NCBI RefSeq assembly: GCF_032854445.1
Contig: NC_088295.1
Coordinates: forward strand, 20,201,385 to 20,261,384
DNA from: Liolophura sinensis
Taxonomy: Eukaryota > Mollusca > Polyplacophora > Chitonida > Chitonidae
Length of the DNA stretch: 60,000 nucleotides
Direction: 5' to 3'
Position 1 is the first letter of the stretch. Every line of letters starts with the position of its first letter. Made by a program: the position numbers and the translations under genes. The notes under the pieces were generated by a model. That model did no database searches and had not been told where the DNA came from. It saw only the letters and a program-made list of their open reading frames with translations. Of the stretch, positions 47,515 to 60,000 are shown in pieces.

Positions 47515-48180
47515 AAAATTCAGTTGCAGAATGTGTTCGTATTTTAGTGTGACCATGCCTTTTTATGTTGGACCTTATATAGTCCCGACAAGAATAAGCT
47601 TTTGTAACTGAATGGCGATCAACCAGTGTATACAGATAATGACGGGAATTGGGATGTACGTCTGAAAACATTATACAGATAGTAACAGGACGTCCTTAAC
47701 ACGCTTGCATGTGGCAGCTTTACGAAACGTGTCCTGGATTATTCAGTGCACAGCGATCGGAAACACGACTTGCCAAAAAATACTGCTTTTAGGCAAATTC
47801 AGGACAGAAGACGAAGCTGTGTCGTTGGCCGTGGAGATGATATTTAATATGGAGATGGCGTGGACTAGGCGATATCCTGAAGCATCACACAATCTTACTA
47901 ACCAGCCGACCGTGCAACTTGTTACTTAATACAGCAGAACCTAGTCCTGGCGGAACCAGTAAAACTACAGTTTGAAATAAAATAAATATCATGATAGGGA
48001 CATGGATGAATACTTTCGTAGACACGAAAGGTTGTCTGATTGGCGAATTAGCCATCATGTGAGATTTCGTAACAGTATTGTTGGGATTACTCACGACTAC
48101 CTGATCCGCTCCAACAATTAACTGTAATCAAAACCAACAAAATTCTGTATGGTCGCAGGAGTGTCTACATAGGTGTATTA
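47515..48180. other. intergenic DNA, no gene seen
   Basis: A 74-codon frame (47705-47929) has no recognisable domain. Confidence 0.5.
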
Positions 48181-48199
48181 GCGCACACGTGCGCTTAGT

Positions 48200-48485
48200 T
48201 GTCGCACAATTTCATCACAATGATATTCATAAAAATTGCCACACTATCACGGGGTCAATCATACAATCACACACTATGACAAGAGCATTCCCCATACCAA
48301 CTGCACACACCCACAGGAGCAACGCCGTAACAATCGTACACACGATCACACGGACAACCCTAGCGCAACAATAGCGCACATTATGAAACTGGCCATCCCA
48401 TAATCATCGCACACTATGAAACTGGCAACCTCACGACAATCGCACACCAGCAATCCTGTAACAATCGCACCACACTACCACACGC
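48200..48485 (+). repeat. degenerate CACACTATGAAACTGG-type repeat
   Basis: Words such as ATCGCACACTATGAAACTGG, CAATCGCACACCAG and ACAATCGTACACACGATCAC recur irregularly. Strongly decayed. Confidence 0.55.
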
Positions 48486-48544
48486 CACGGTTTTACGTTG
48501 AACCCATAACAATGTTTAGTCATATTACGACGAGGAGTCAGTGG

Positions 48545-48725
48545 GGTGTGTGTGCATATACTGCGTCTTCTTGTGGCAGGGTGAGGCCACACCAACAAAG
48601 TGCTGTCCACCACTGAAGTATCATGCCGAAGACACCAGACATGACACTCCACCCTGTCACATTATACCGTCAGTGGACCAACAAGCCCTATTCCCTTGCT
48701 ATAATCTCTTAGTGCTGAGTGCCAA
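48545..48725 (+). repeat. dispersed repeat, right part, GAAGTATCATG family
   Basis: GCTGTCCACCACTGAAGTAT, CATGCCGAAGACACCAGACA and TGACACTCCACCCTGTCACA match the right part of the repeat at 26622, and extend further to CTCTTAGTGCTGAGTGCCA. Confidence 0.82.
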
Positions 48726-51700
48726 TATATATCCTCGACAATTTACTTTTATAATCAGGTTATTTGGATTCTTTTTCTGTCCCAATATACAGAATGCATA
48801 TGACCTGTGATTCCTCTAGATAGATGATATATTTTCAGATGATCTGAAAGTATTGAACGAAGAAGTTTACTAAATTACAAATATGTAAACCCACACAATG
48901 ACATACAAAGAGGTCATTTTTATAAGAGAACATTGTTATATACTTCATTAAGTATTTTCTACGGTACCGTTAAAAACTGCCGATGGCTTCTTCTTTTAGG
49001 GCAAAGAACATTCTGTGAACCGCTGGTTATTTATTTCCTGTCGTAGATTCCATCCTAAGATCGCCGTATTAATGGCGCCACCCAGACAGATCTCTGTCTA
49101 GTATTTCTTTCCGAATACTACAGCTCTACGATTTGGAAGCCGAACGCTAAACCCGCGAACCTTGATGGTGTCTTCCCCAGCATTATTGAGAACCTATAAC
49201 TACCTTTCCGTACTTTGTTATCAGCTGTTGTTTTTTTCTCTCCACGACTGGGTTTCTCAGTCTGTTCAATTTTTTATTACCTAAAGTGTGCTGAACACTA
49301 CTTTGGAAGTGGTCTTAAAATCACTGATACGGAATGCCCAACACAATGGCTGACAATTGAAAGAACTTAATAAATAAGACAATTTAAGAATGTGTACTTG
49401 TACGTGTACATAAACAAGAGAATAAAATAATTTGTTCATGTTTTCCACTAAATTATTCCATATAGCTCATGTGATTTTTGGAATGAGTGTTTAAGGACAT
49501 TTGTTAAGTTTGACGTATTCTGAGATTAGTTCTGCATGGTGGTGGGAGACCCTACAAGCTACAAAACATAAGCCTGAGAAACAGCAAGATACCGCGTTAC
49601 GTAAAAAGGTAAACATAAAGCTTTGGTGAGGATCCTGAGCGTGAGGAACAGCAAAGGAAATACACAATCTATATAACTTGGATTAAAAACCGAACCTGGG
49701 ATATTATGGTTCTGATTCTACCCATGTAGTGATACTTTGAAAATCTCAGGCATGTTCTTCTTTTGGTTATTTCGCCTATAGTATTAGGCTATTCGTGTAA
49801 ACACGAGGTACATAACGATTTACCACGCGGCTAATTACGTCACCTCTTGCGTATTGTAACAGTTCACATATGGAGTGCAGTTTAACGTGCCGCCGCTGTG
49901 TATAGCTTATATGTCTGGGAACGTAACTTGTCAAAATTGTCCGTCGTAAAACAACTGTCCAATTTCGTCAAAAGCTCCTTCACATCGTGGCGAAAATGGA
50001 GATGTTTATTAATACCGGCACTATAGATGAGAAGTGCGTAAAAGAGGGCGTTCATAAGTCAATAGCGAGGCTATCTATATACGGCTGTTTGCGGCATCCG
50101 AGCCCACGTATTAAACACTCTGTCTTGTCTGAGGCCAGCAGCAAGACAGATGAGCTAAATACGTGCGGAACCTGCCTTCTTATAGTCTATCTGTGCGAAT
50201 TACTTCGACGATTTCCACAGGCATCTGTAACATGCGTTTCCCTGTTTTAGATGGCAGGTCTGGGTAAGCGACCACACAGGCCCTCTGGGGTGAAGACAAT
50301 AAGTGGTGAGAGGGGCACACGGGGAGAGCGGGGCGTTTGTGAAGAGACCAACCTTAGGTTCTTTGTTCGCCAGCAGCACGTCTGAGCTTTATTAACTAGA
50401 CCAGCCAGCTTTCTCCACACCACATATCTGCAGGCTGTCCGACGGGAAGGCAGAACGCGGCAAATCCTGGGCATCTCTGGAATTTACAAACGTCGCGACA
50501 GAGAAATGGCCAAATCTGCTAGACATTTTTTGCCCTGGACAGTTCCTACGATTTCACTCGAAGCGTGAACTCGTCCTAGCTGAGCTATGCCTAACTTAAC
50601 ATACAATATCGACTTCAGATTCGATTTTCTCTGCGCCATTAGGTTCCAAAAGACATGAACGGCTGGCGATGTTAGAGCCGGACGCAAACTTCTATCAAAG
50701 GTCACAGCTTAGCGTCACTCACGACATAATAGGTAGTTTTGACACGATTCTATCTGGACAACTCTTTTCAGTTCACCGACACGAGCGCCGTTCTCACTTA
50801 CCGTATATAGTACACACCCATTATACCTATAGGTTTAAAATATTACCTGAGTCATCTTTTTCAACTCTACTCTAAAAGCTTTTTTATTTTGTGGTCTCTT
50901 TTGCTGTTTCACAATTTTCAAAAAGGTTATGTTAACGATACACATAATTATATTATATTTAAAGAAAAATTATTGGAAAATCGTCAGTTTGGCAACATGG
51001 AATGATATGCATTTGTCTCTGATTCGAATATAGCGGACAAAATCGAAAAGTAGAGCACCGTAAAGACCAGCTTTTACATGGAGCAGAGATTTTTTGGCAC
51101 CCATAAACTACAAGCTATTAAGAGTTTCTAGAGTGCTATATAATATCACTTCAATTTCGGCATTAAGGATAAAATTATTTAATTTATTTCAAGTTTTAAT
51201 ACAGGCGTCATATAACAGACAATCGTATAACAATCGCCAACCACATTCCCATCAGGTCAATAACAGTTAGAACCATTCCAACACAAATACAAATGACCAA
51301 AAAAAAACAAAGAAAAAAACTGATAAAGTATACACAAAAAAGAATTTAGAACGAAGTCATGCAAAGAGGAGTCAGACGTTTTCAATGTTGCTCGTTTTCA
51401 ACATTACTTCCGATGTGCGCCAGCTTGCTTATGTTGGATTTCTCTATGGTTCAATAAAAGTTTTCCTTCCCATTATTTATTTGCCATATAATGATAATGA
51501 CGTGTTTAACAATGTTAATAGACAATTTAAACGCATTGATTTTCAAATCTAGAAACATTTTGTATTTGAAATACTGATATATTTCATTTAACTTGTTACC
51601 TAATATGGCTACAATTATGACATTGCTGTCCACTAACAAAAGACTTATGACGTCACGAGGATGTCACCCATGTCTAAATATATGTAGGCAAAATGTACAT

Positions 51701-51772
51701 GCAGCCATATAAATATAGTTGAGTTAATAAATAACGTGTCTATGTTGAACTAATCAGCATACACATTCCTAT
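48726..51772. other. intergenic DNA, no gene seen
   Basis: Mostly AT-rich. AGACAGATCTCTGTCT near 49085 is a short palindrome. The patch 49800-50800 is less AT-rich and holds frames of 68-87 codons on both strands without known motifs. A-runs near 51300. Confidence 0.5.
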
Positions 51773-51782
51773 CAATATATGT

Positions 51783-52011
51783 GGGCCTCTCTGGCTCAGA
51801 TGTTTAAAGCGCTTGCTCCCTAAGACGGCCAGGCCCATTTGCCTACGGATTAAATTCCAGAGGCTTGTCATTTAGCTGGTGAACGTGGTTGGTTTATTCT
51901 GGGCGCTCCGGTTTCCCCTACCCTTAACTGTGGCCACCATAATATGAGTGTAAAAATCTTGACCACGGCACTAAACAACGATGAATCACTCAAAGCAGCA
52001 ATCAGTCAATA
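51783..52011 (+). mobile_element. diverged full-length SINE
   Basis: The tRNA-like head has TGGCTCAGATG (A box) and GATTAAATTCC (decayed B box). The body is diverged, with TGTGGCCACCATAATATGAG and GACCACGGCACTAAACAAC at the 3' core. AATATATGT flanks it exactly (51774-51782 and 52012-52020). The body differs enough from the 19301 copy to suggest a subfamily. Confidence 0.85.
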
Positions 52012-52020
52012 AATATATGT

Positions 52021-55000
52021 TATGCTAAAGTAGATACGAAGGTCAGTGATATATTTCGAGAATTTATTTATAAAATGAATGGGTTCTTGGAAATAAAAAT
52101 ATTTGCTTTCATATACAATGTTTGCAAACGTTGATTTTTCGGACAAAAGGACGACACGGCTTTGTCTTTTACGGAACAGTGCCATAAGTTCCCGGTGCCA
52201 CTTCACATCACGGCTACGATTTGCTGCACACGTTAATTTATTGTGCCGAGGAGATAGCAGCTGTAACGCTATATGCGTAACAATACGGAAAATGCTTTTG
52301 TATGCTATTCAATACAGATTATCTGAGCTTATCGACTTCTGTAACACGTGCGTGGTATCCCGCAGCGTCTCAAAGCGTTCCACAAACATCCACTCACGAC
52401 GCCATGCATCTAAAACACCTTCAAACGTTTGCACCTATACTGTGTAAAAGAAATCGCTTTCAATTACGGCTTCCCTCAGGGACTGTGTTCAGCTAAGTTT
52501 AGAGAAAAAATCAACAGCGACAGGGATTCATTTCACCTTGAATAGATATTGGTTTTAAATGTTGATGTGGAAGCATTAAAAGTTTACTTTCGCATGTCAT
52601 TTCAACTTTCTGTCACATCTTGGCAAAAAAATAATACTGTATACCTGCTCTAAGAAAATCTCTCATCTCTTTTCTCTCTTATCGACAAAACTCCGGTTTA
52701 TCAATAGCTTTCTTCTGTATGCAGCAGTTAGAATGATCGTCGACATTGTAGCGATTTCAAGACATCACGCATGCCCTCATGAGCGATTTTATATGTAATA
52801 GCTTCTTCATGCAATGTTCTAGTCAAACCGATGAAGTCACTATCAGGTGTGCATCACGCGTACCCCACGCTCATATGGTCAAATGGTAAAAAAGGACTCG
52901 GGTGACGTTAGCGGAAACAGTCGCCTTCCAGGGTTTTAGAAATAACTTGATTGTCTGATTGAGTAGTGTGCCGAATTTTTCCTTCCTTTGAATACCGATA
53001 TCTGGGCTATGCAACATCACGAAAACACAAGTACAACCCTTTAAAATGTGGGATAATTTATCTATTCATAAATACAATTGGTCGAGTGATGTTTTTTCTT
53101 TTAACGATATACAACACTCACCATGCATTGTCGAACAAAAGGCTGTTTATTTATATTTTCACCGGTACACTGAATAGAGTTAAGCGTTGGTAGCCTGTGT
53201 GTAGTATTATTGATGAATGTAATCATATGCTCACTGCTGGACATTTCGGTGTCCATTCTATAAGGTGAATATAGTTTTGTAATAACTTGTATTGGACAAT
53301 ACAGTTCACAAGATCCACATTTGACTTCAAGCAAATATATTGTACATAGCTAAGAACATATGCATGCTTATATTGACTTTTGCAGTGTGATGCAAGAAGC
53401 TATGCGGGACCTATGAACAGTTTACGGCAATCTTGTAAAAGCAACCTGTAAATTAATTTAATGTTAACGTTAATTAGCGCTGGCCATACCATCTTTCTGG
53501 GATGTTTGCAGCAGTTTATTGGACAACAATCGTCCACTTAATTTGAGAAAAAACGGATATAGTTTAATTAAATCCCTTCGACTGGGTTAGGACATCGATA
53601 GATAATGTAAAGAACACGTGAGAAGACGCGAAAACACACGACGAAATTTTGTGAAACAAAGCTAATCAGAGGTTTGCCGCATTGTTTATCCAGGTTTAGC
53701 GCACATTTTGGTCGTATTGAATGAGCCGTATATTCATCCAAAATGGCATCAATGCATCACGTATCTACGAATAAGGTACATAGTGTAAACATGCATGTAA
53801 CATATTTGTTCTAATTATCCCATCTCATTCTACATTGCTTCGTTTGTATTGTGCATTCTTGCGTCCATTCCTTCGTTGATTCGATTGTTGATCATGCTGG
53901 CTCTTTATATACTCAAGACTTTTTCACTTATATTTTGGTGCTCAGGTATATGGGATATACGAAAACGTGTAATACCTCATACTTCTGTCAAGTTACTGAC
54001 GAGCTTTCTCACGTCGGACTTGCACAGTACATGCACTGCATGATGGAAGACAAGTGCATGGCCCTTTATGGCCCATGCACGCACGAACGCCGACGACGGC
54101 TCAGTATTTGTCACCAAAGTCTCTTCATAAACAACGAGAGCTTGGAAATCCACAAAGTTACGTGTCTAAACCTGTTAAACATTTGCTTTGATTATGTGTG
54201 GCAGCTGGATGTAAGATTGTGATTTACTGAAAGATGTTCATATTATGAGCGCTTAAAATGTAAAATAGAGGTACTTGTGCTTTTTTGTGTTGTTAACAGC
54301 GTGAACAATATGGTGATAAATGGTGACCATATATACGTTGACTGTTGACCATATATACGTCATGAAGCTTTCTGTTGAATGCTTGTGCGTAGTGCTGATT
54401 TTGCAGTTAAAGTAAGAAAATTATGCTTGAAGAGTAACATGTATTAACCATATGTCGATTAAATCATAAAGGCGTTTAGCCTTTTCCCCAGACGTGGTAC
54501 TAGTATTTCGCTCTTTAATGTTTGACATTGGGTACATGCAGTTTGAAGGTGTAGCTCTAGCTGTTTCCCATCCTGGAGCCATACCAATGCTGTCTTTAAG
54601 TGTTTAAAGGCCATTGACCTATATCATCTTTTGTTATATGTGTATATCTTTACACAGACAAATCATATATACATACGATTTTCTACGTTGTTATAAGGTT
54701 TTCGAGTTTTAACTACGGTTTGGTTCTTTTCTACTGTTTTTAAACATGTTCGTATGTTTTATATTTGGTGGTGTACTCATCCTATCGAAAACTATTTCGT
54801 GGCTCCTGTTTTGAACTTGTTCTCGTCACGATATGACTGGAGAAACACCGATGTGGCGTTAAGCCATAATCTTCCGTTCATTCATCCCCGGAACCATACA
54901 TGTTGCCTTTCACGTATACATGGCGTATATTGCAATTTCCCCACTCCTACACGATGTCGTAAGATTTGATAGTCTATGTACTAAATATATTACGGTCTTT

Positions 55001-58000
55001 GTTATTAAAAGCTCACTCGATCATTTCCTTTGTTGCTCTATATTAACTACATGAGATCCTGCTACACATGTCGTGGCGTTGTTTTGTTATCATAAAGTAA
55101 GCCTCCAGTATCATGTATCCCGCGTTGTGTGCATACATCGTTTGGCATAACTTTATACTATTTCGTCTTCAGTTTTGTTTGAGATTCATGGTCACTTCAA
55201 TCTAAATTAGAATGGGGTTATATATTTGCTGCAGCTTTATCGTGTTATCGCAAATACAAAATAGTTGGACCATGCAGCAAGGTATCTGTATGCAATTAGT
55301 TCCGCTATATATATATTAAGATTTGATTTTATCGCAGATATATTTGAGTTATGTATAACCTGACATGTACATCAGTCAAACACTTGACAAAGGCCCAAAT
55401 CACAATACAGATCGCCAAACGAAATAAACAGTGTATACAAAGTCAGATTCTCAAAGATTTCTATTATTAATAATTTAACCATCATAACTACTCGAATATA
55501 TAAACTGGAAGCAAAGTTGTGGTTGACGGAAAGAAATGGAGTAAACAATTCTCAGGAACTTCGCGGAAGAGGAACAGACACACAGACAGATATCAATTTT
55601 TTTACTTTCCATTCATTACAATAATGCATGCCAAAACAACAACACGAGTGAGAACGCTGTATAGACATAGATGGTTACTAGACATACAAATAACACTAGT
55701 AGAACAAAGCATTATACAGGTAAACTAGAAATACACAGAAGCTTTAATTCAGACCATGCAAAGCGACAACACCATCAACATGACAAGGTATTCCTACCAA
55801 AGAAAATAATAAAATAAAAAGACAGGAACGTGTTTGAGGTCGTTCATCAAATCTGCTGTGTAGAATGTTCAACGGCACATTTCCCTAATACAATATATCT
55901 TGATTTATATGTAAATAAGGCAAGAATATATATAGGCCAAATATAAATATAGTGAATATAATTTAGTATATTTTTATTGAATACATGGACATTCATATTA
56001 ACACAGATCTTTTATTAACACTGATCCACTATGATGTAAATCCTATGACGCAAAAGCTCCAAAAGTCTTCTACATTATATAAATTGTAATAAATGTCTGA
56101 CGTTTCGGTCCAACATTTAAGAACTTTCAGTGAAATTAAGGTAACGAAATTGTGAATACGTGTACTGTTAAGTAAAGTTTTACCTCCAACAAAGTTGAAT
56201 ATTTTGTTTCATCCTACAATAACTGTATGTGGGCCAATAGTACATTATGGGTTTATCATTACGATAAATATTGCTGTTAGCTACGTGCGTGCAATATAAC
56301 CTGCAGTATATAGCATGATCAAAGGTGTCTGTAGGGTGGTGTTTTTGTAGTTATAACATAATTGTTCTCGTATATGTTGGTGTGTAGCTATTTTCATGGC
56401 TGCATGTATTGTTGTTCTTTATGTTATTAAAAGATTTCTATATTGTTTTGCTAACTTTGGTCACCATGTGAGCCTTGCACGAATACAGCGGAGTGTTCAG
56501 ATATAACTATATAGAATCCCTCTTCTCGTCATGTAACTGTGACACACTGATTTTAGCATGACGTAAGACATCAATGAAGTACACATAAATGTACCTTTGT
56601 TTCCACTGCCCAAATTGCACCAATAGGCCTACGACCGCCCCCAACAGGTCTACGACTATTCAGTTGTGGTATCCGAGGAACGCGCGAAACAGGTGTTGCG
56701 TGGAGCAATGTTAAAAACAACTCGACCGTGAAACGAAAAGCAAGAGCTTGGATGTGGCTGTCCGGGTTTATCTCGTGACAAATATATATCTCAAGAGTTG
56801 AAAACGAATCACTCATCCGAACAAGCTATAATAAGACAAGGCGCCAACGTCTTGTCTATATTTCTTTGCGTATTCAGTGGCGGACACAGACCTAAGTCAC
56901 ACTTATCCACCTACAGAAATACGTAAACCTCGTGCGTCGTGTATATTGCTATATACATAAAAAAAACTGTTTCACTTAACTCCGTGTCTCTCAATAAAGG
57001 CTGTATGGAGTGAAATATTTATCACAAAGCTGAATTCAGCAAGGGAATCTGCCGTAAATTACGGCGTCGAGGGCATTTTGAGTTAATACTTAGTCGGGAC
57101 GAAGCCGATACTTGCGGTAAATACGAGAACTCTATCTGATTTTTAACTTAAGAAACATGTCGGTTTCATCAATCGCGTCAGTATTTATACTTTCAAATAA
57201 AACTAAAGCAGTGGTATGTTCCTGGTTGTGGGGCTGAAATGCATGAGATATAGGCCCTGTGCATTGTGCAGGGTAATCGTACATAAAAGTACCAAAGAAA
57301 TTCCCCCGGAACATCTGTATAGGCGTTTGTTTAAGGAATTTACCAAATCAAAGGGTTTGATACAGGCTGTATCACGAGTTTCATGGGATTTTACGAGATG
57401 TAGACGCACGCGGATTTGGCTGTTACGCCACATTAGGCGCGCTCTGTTTATTTTCTCAACATAAAGTAAATAATTCGCCTGTGGCAGATTTGGAACAACA
57501 GGCACGCACAAAAACTGAACGTAAATGAAAAGTTGCTTCATAAGCACGGACAAAATAGTCATGATAGTCTTTTTCAGCAATTAATAGGCGTGTATGTGGC
57601 TTGCTCATGCGATCGGCTATGTTCTCGAAGTTACGGATTGTGGGCGTTCACTAAATCGTAACCTATGAAGTACCCTGTTGTCAACAAGCCTATAGGTACA
57701 CATGCACATGTTTTCCCTCGTACTGAAGAATAACACTACACCACCGAAACAATTGAATTTGATCCGATAACCTGTACGGATATACTCTGGAAAATCCTCA
57801 AATTTTCATTTTGTTTTTATTTTTTTTTTACTAAAATTTGTTCTACAATCAAGTCATTGCCAGTAATATACAACACTCTTGAAACAGCATACGTTATGCC
57901 CAGTGACTAATATAATACCTGGCTTATCATTTAGAATTACGTGTAAAAAGTATTTTGACAACAGCCGGTACATGGAGGGGTGTTTTAATTTAATGAAATG

Positions 58001-58560
58001 GATGCCAACTTTCCAACTGTGCTTCTACGATACTGCTGAGCGGGTTTTTCTTTAACGCTGTGGCCATTCGGTAGCATATGGTATATTCAACAGCCGGGAC
58101 TATAATTGTAGTTATCTCTTGTGAGCTGTTAATGCGCTCAAGAGCTGACTTCATTATATGTAACGGCTTTACATATAGGTTACTTTCTGATTTCAGCCCA
58201 TTAAAATACATGCACTTGATAGCAAAGGCATGCAAAATTCAACATTTACTGGTGGAGCTATTACATAGTTTTTCGCCTCTCTCCATGCAGACGTGTTATA
58301 AACACATAATTCAAATTTGTGTTCTTCAAGCCGCCCACAGAACCATTACGAGTGACGGTTTACCCTCCCCCCCCCCCCTTCCCGTTCTCGCCCACATTCG
58401 TGCATTTTCTTTATCTCAAATAAGTCCAGCAGATCACGCACGGGCGGCGGGTTAATCTAAACTGGAGTAGACAGAAAACAGGAGAGAGGTGATTTGTATA
58501 GGGCTTTCGTGCTAGAACTTTGTCTAATAACCTAAAAGCATACAATTTTCTCGCCCTGAT
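52021..58560. other. intergenic DNA, no gene seen
   Basis: AT-rich unique DNA. The longest frames (114 codons at 52103-52447, 123 at 53851-54222, 125 at 57203-57580 minus and 125 at 58078-58455) have no recognisable domain, signal or codon bias. TGACCATATATACGT is repeated near 54323-54363. A GTGCATGG/CCATGCAC hairpin lies near 54052-54079 and a C run near 58368-58378. Confidence 0.5.
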
Positions 58561-59746
58561 AAGAAGTTACGGAGTGTTAGCTGAGTGTGTGCGTGCGGGA
58601 AAAGGCGGCGCGACTTAGGCTCAGTGTCGTCGTCATAGAGAGGGGTTTAGCCCGAGACTTGACCCGTACTGTCGGCTTCCCGGCCTACACTTCTACCATC
58701 TCCTGCCACCCTTTTCGCTTTTCTCTTGTTTTCTTTCCGAAAATTGATCGGCAAGCAGACCGGAAAGCTCTCAGCGTTTTGACAAAGACCACATCGGAGT
58801 TGAAAACTAAAACGACTCGTTAGCTAACCTCTCTGCCTGGGTTATCCACGGATCTTACAGCGAGGCGAAAAGTGTTCGATTAGCCGTGCGGAATAATGAG
58901 TTAGGCAGTCACGGCGGAATTGTTCTCAGCCATAACGCCTCAGATATTCATATATAGGTCCCTACGGCGAGCTGCTATCGAGGAGTGGACTGGGCCGTAA
59001 GCCTGGAAGTGTGTTTGACTATTTCCACGCCTGGTGTATGCAGTTGACAGGGGTAGAGTGCTTACGTGCATTGAGTCGGGGCGGATATGTGCGTATCTAT
59101 ATCCGCACGCTGATTACCAACAGCTCAGGTTTCCTAACTTTCAGTTCACGTCACATGGCTAACATAACAGTTTTACCCTTATCTATGCGTGTGTGTATTG
59201 AACTTTAGCAGACTGGAATTACAACTTCCGTAGCTGTGCGTGCATAAATCCGACAAAATCAACTGGACGTGACTGATAAGACGGACTACATCAGAATTAT
59301 TAGTATTGATTATCCTTAGTGTCGCGCGAGGACGGCTTGCCGACAGGAAGTGAAGCGAATGAACAGTGTGATCGTTCCTCGCAATTTTTTCGTCGGCACT
59401 GGAGCTGCATTTTGTCCGCTTCACGCGTTGCCACTGGCCCGAGGTTAATTTATACTGGGGGAAACTTGAGTGTCGTGCGTCGGCGACGGACGCGAGAGGC
59501 AGAGATGAACTAAGAGGGTTGCGTGCTGGCGGCGGAGGGCGTATCGCCGCACTGGAGAACGGCGCGCCAGATAAGCGGCTTTGATGGTGTGAATACGGTA
59601 TTGGCGCAGTTGATCAGTTACGGGATTGCCGTCACGAGGAGCGGACGTCAGGAGATCTGCGCTTGTGCGGCCAACTCCGGCCACGAGGCTTATTCTTTAG
59701 ACACGAACTATAGCAGGCGACTAGGTCGCACCCAGACTTTACGGAC
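58561..59746 (+). promoter_or_regulatory. CpG-dense promoter and 5' leader region of the gene at 59747
   Basis: CpG density rises sharply; about 26 CpGs fall in 59461-59700, far above the AT-rich stretch before 58.5 kb. This is the pattern of an unmethylated promoter and 5' UTR. TATATAGG (58951-58958) could be a TATA box, but similar words occur elsewhere in the window, so the start of transcription is not fixed. Several short upstream frames exist (for example 59011-59208 and 59319-59513) that could act as upstream ORFs if transcribed. A CACCCAG at 59729-59735 could serve as a splice acceptor just before the ATG, so the leader may be spliced. Confidence 0.55.
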
Positions 59747-60000
59747 ATGGGTAAAAGTAAGAAGTCCGGATTGGTGACACAAGGAAAAAAGAAAAAGATA
59801 GCTGTGGATGCCGTGCTCTCATCTACGGAATCTGAGGGCGAGGACAGTGGGTCGGGCAGCGGTCGACCCGGGGGGAAAGGTGGGCGGAACGGAACTATCC
59901 GGCATGTGTATACCACAAATAGTGACATGGAGTGTATCGAGGAATACTTGAAGCCCGTCTATAAAGACGGAGAAGTGATCTTAGAAGTGGAGTGTGGCTC
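59747..60000 (+). CDS. N-terminus of an unidentified, probably nuclear protein (runs off the window)
   Basis: The frame starts ATGGGTAAAAG in a favourable context (G at -3 and +4). An in-frame TAG lies at 59711-59713 and no other in-frame ATG comes between, so the start is well supported. It stays open for 84 codons plus two bases to the window edge. Residues 1-18 are basic, with a KKKK run at 14-17 that could be a nuclear localisation signal. Residues 25-39 are Ser/Glu/Asp/Gly-rich, with acidic Ser/Thr clusters resembling casein kinase 2 sites. Residues 40-49 are Gly-rich. From about residue 50 composition becomes globular-like (RHVYTTNSDMECIEEYLKPV and onward, with two Cys at 63 and 83), perhaps the start of a folded domain. 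I do not recognise the family. No signal peptide or membrane segment is seen. It could be a first coding exon whose donor site lies beyond the edge. Confidence 0.8.
   Translation, partial: MGKSKKSGLVTQGKKKKIAVDAVLSSTESEGEDSGSGSGRPGGKGGRNGTIRHVYTTNSDMECIEEYLKPVYKDGEVILEVECG

Noticed and set aside
48200-48485. CRISPR-like array
   Set aside because: Repeats are degenerate and unevenly spaced with no unique spacers, and the DNA is eukaryotic.
53851-54222. 123-codon frame with several Cys and His
   Set aside because: Cys/His spacing fits no zinc-binding pattern I know, and a second frame overlaps its start. Chance is the simpler reading.
57203-57580. 125-codon minus-strand frame and overlapping plus-strand frame
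   Set aside because: Open on both strands, no motif, and close to the size limit expected by chance.
58951-58958. TATATAGG as the TATA box of the gene at 59747
   Set aside because: Such words are common in this AT-rich window and the distance to the ATG is nearly 800 bp. Kept only as a possibility in the promoter entry.

Overview
The window looks like metazoan, most probably molluscan, nuclear DNA. It is AT-rich, has no compact operon-like coding and carries many tRNA-derived SINEs. Their 3' core (a stretch reading like GTACGGCGTAAAACACC, followed by an AAATAAAT or poly-A tail) is a type I associate with mollusc genomes. That assignment is from memory and was not searched. I cannot name a species.

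The only stretch I would defend as protein-coding is at the right edge. An ATG at 59747 has purines at -3 and +4 (G and G), an in-frame TAG 36 bases upstream, and stays open to the last base (84 codons plus two bases). It encodes a Lys-rich then Ser/Glu/Gly-rich N-terminus of an unidentified, probably nuclear protein. It follows about 1.2 kb of CpG-dense DNA that is probably promoter plus 5' UTR. The other 59 kb reads as intergenic (or long-intron) DNA upstream of that gene. The other long open frames come from tandem repeats or chance.

Layout. 1-2.9 kb: plain DNA with two SINE scraps. 2.9-9.56 kb: one large satellite array of about 70-bp monomers, partly organised as 140-bp dimers. Its last 750 bp are inverted and contain an exact 178-bp inverted copy of sequence 0.5 kb away. 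A SINE in the forward array is absent from its inverted counterpart. 9.6-18.7 kb: a possible decayed DNA transposon, then unique CpG-rich blocks (10.7-11.35, 12.2-12.7, 14.76-15.54, 16.47-17.3 kb) that may be cis-regulatory. 18.7-22.0 kb: three minisatellites and two SINEs. 23.4-24.4 kb: another unique CpG-rich block. 25-26.4 kb: a SINE and a 41-bp minisatellite. 26.6-28.8 kb: dispersed repeats and SINEs. 29.3-31.1 and 39.3-40.0 kb: a family of foldback elements built on a 21-bp unit. 32.8-34.1 kb: two more minisatellites. 34.8-36.6 kb: the largest candidate regulatory block. 40-58.5 kb: mostly plain AT-rich DNA with small tandem duplications and SINEs. 58.56-60 kb: CpG-rich 5' region and the start of the gene.

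The most unusual content is the 21-bp foldback family and the rearranged 70-bp satellite. Neither can be called new without database searches. I saw no transposase, reverse transcriptase, rRNA, stand-alone tRNA gene, known microRNA or CRISPR.
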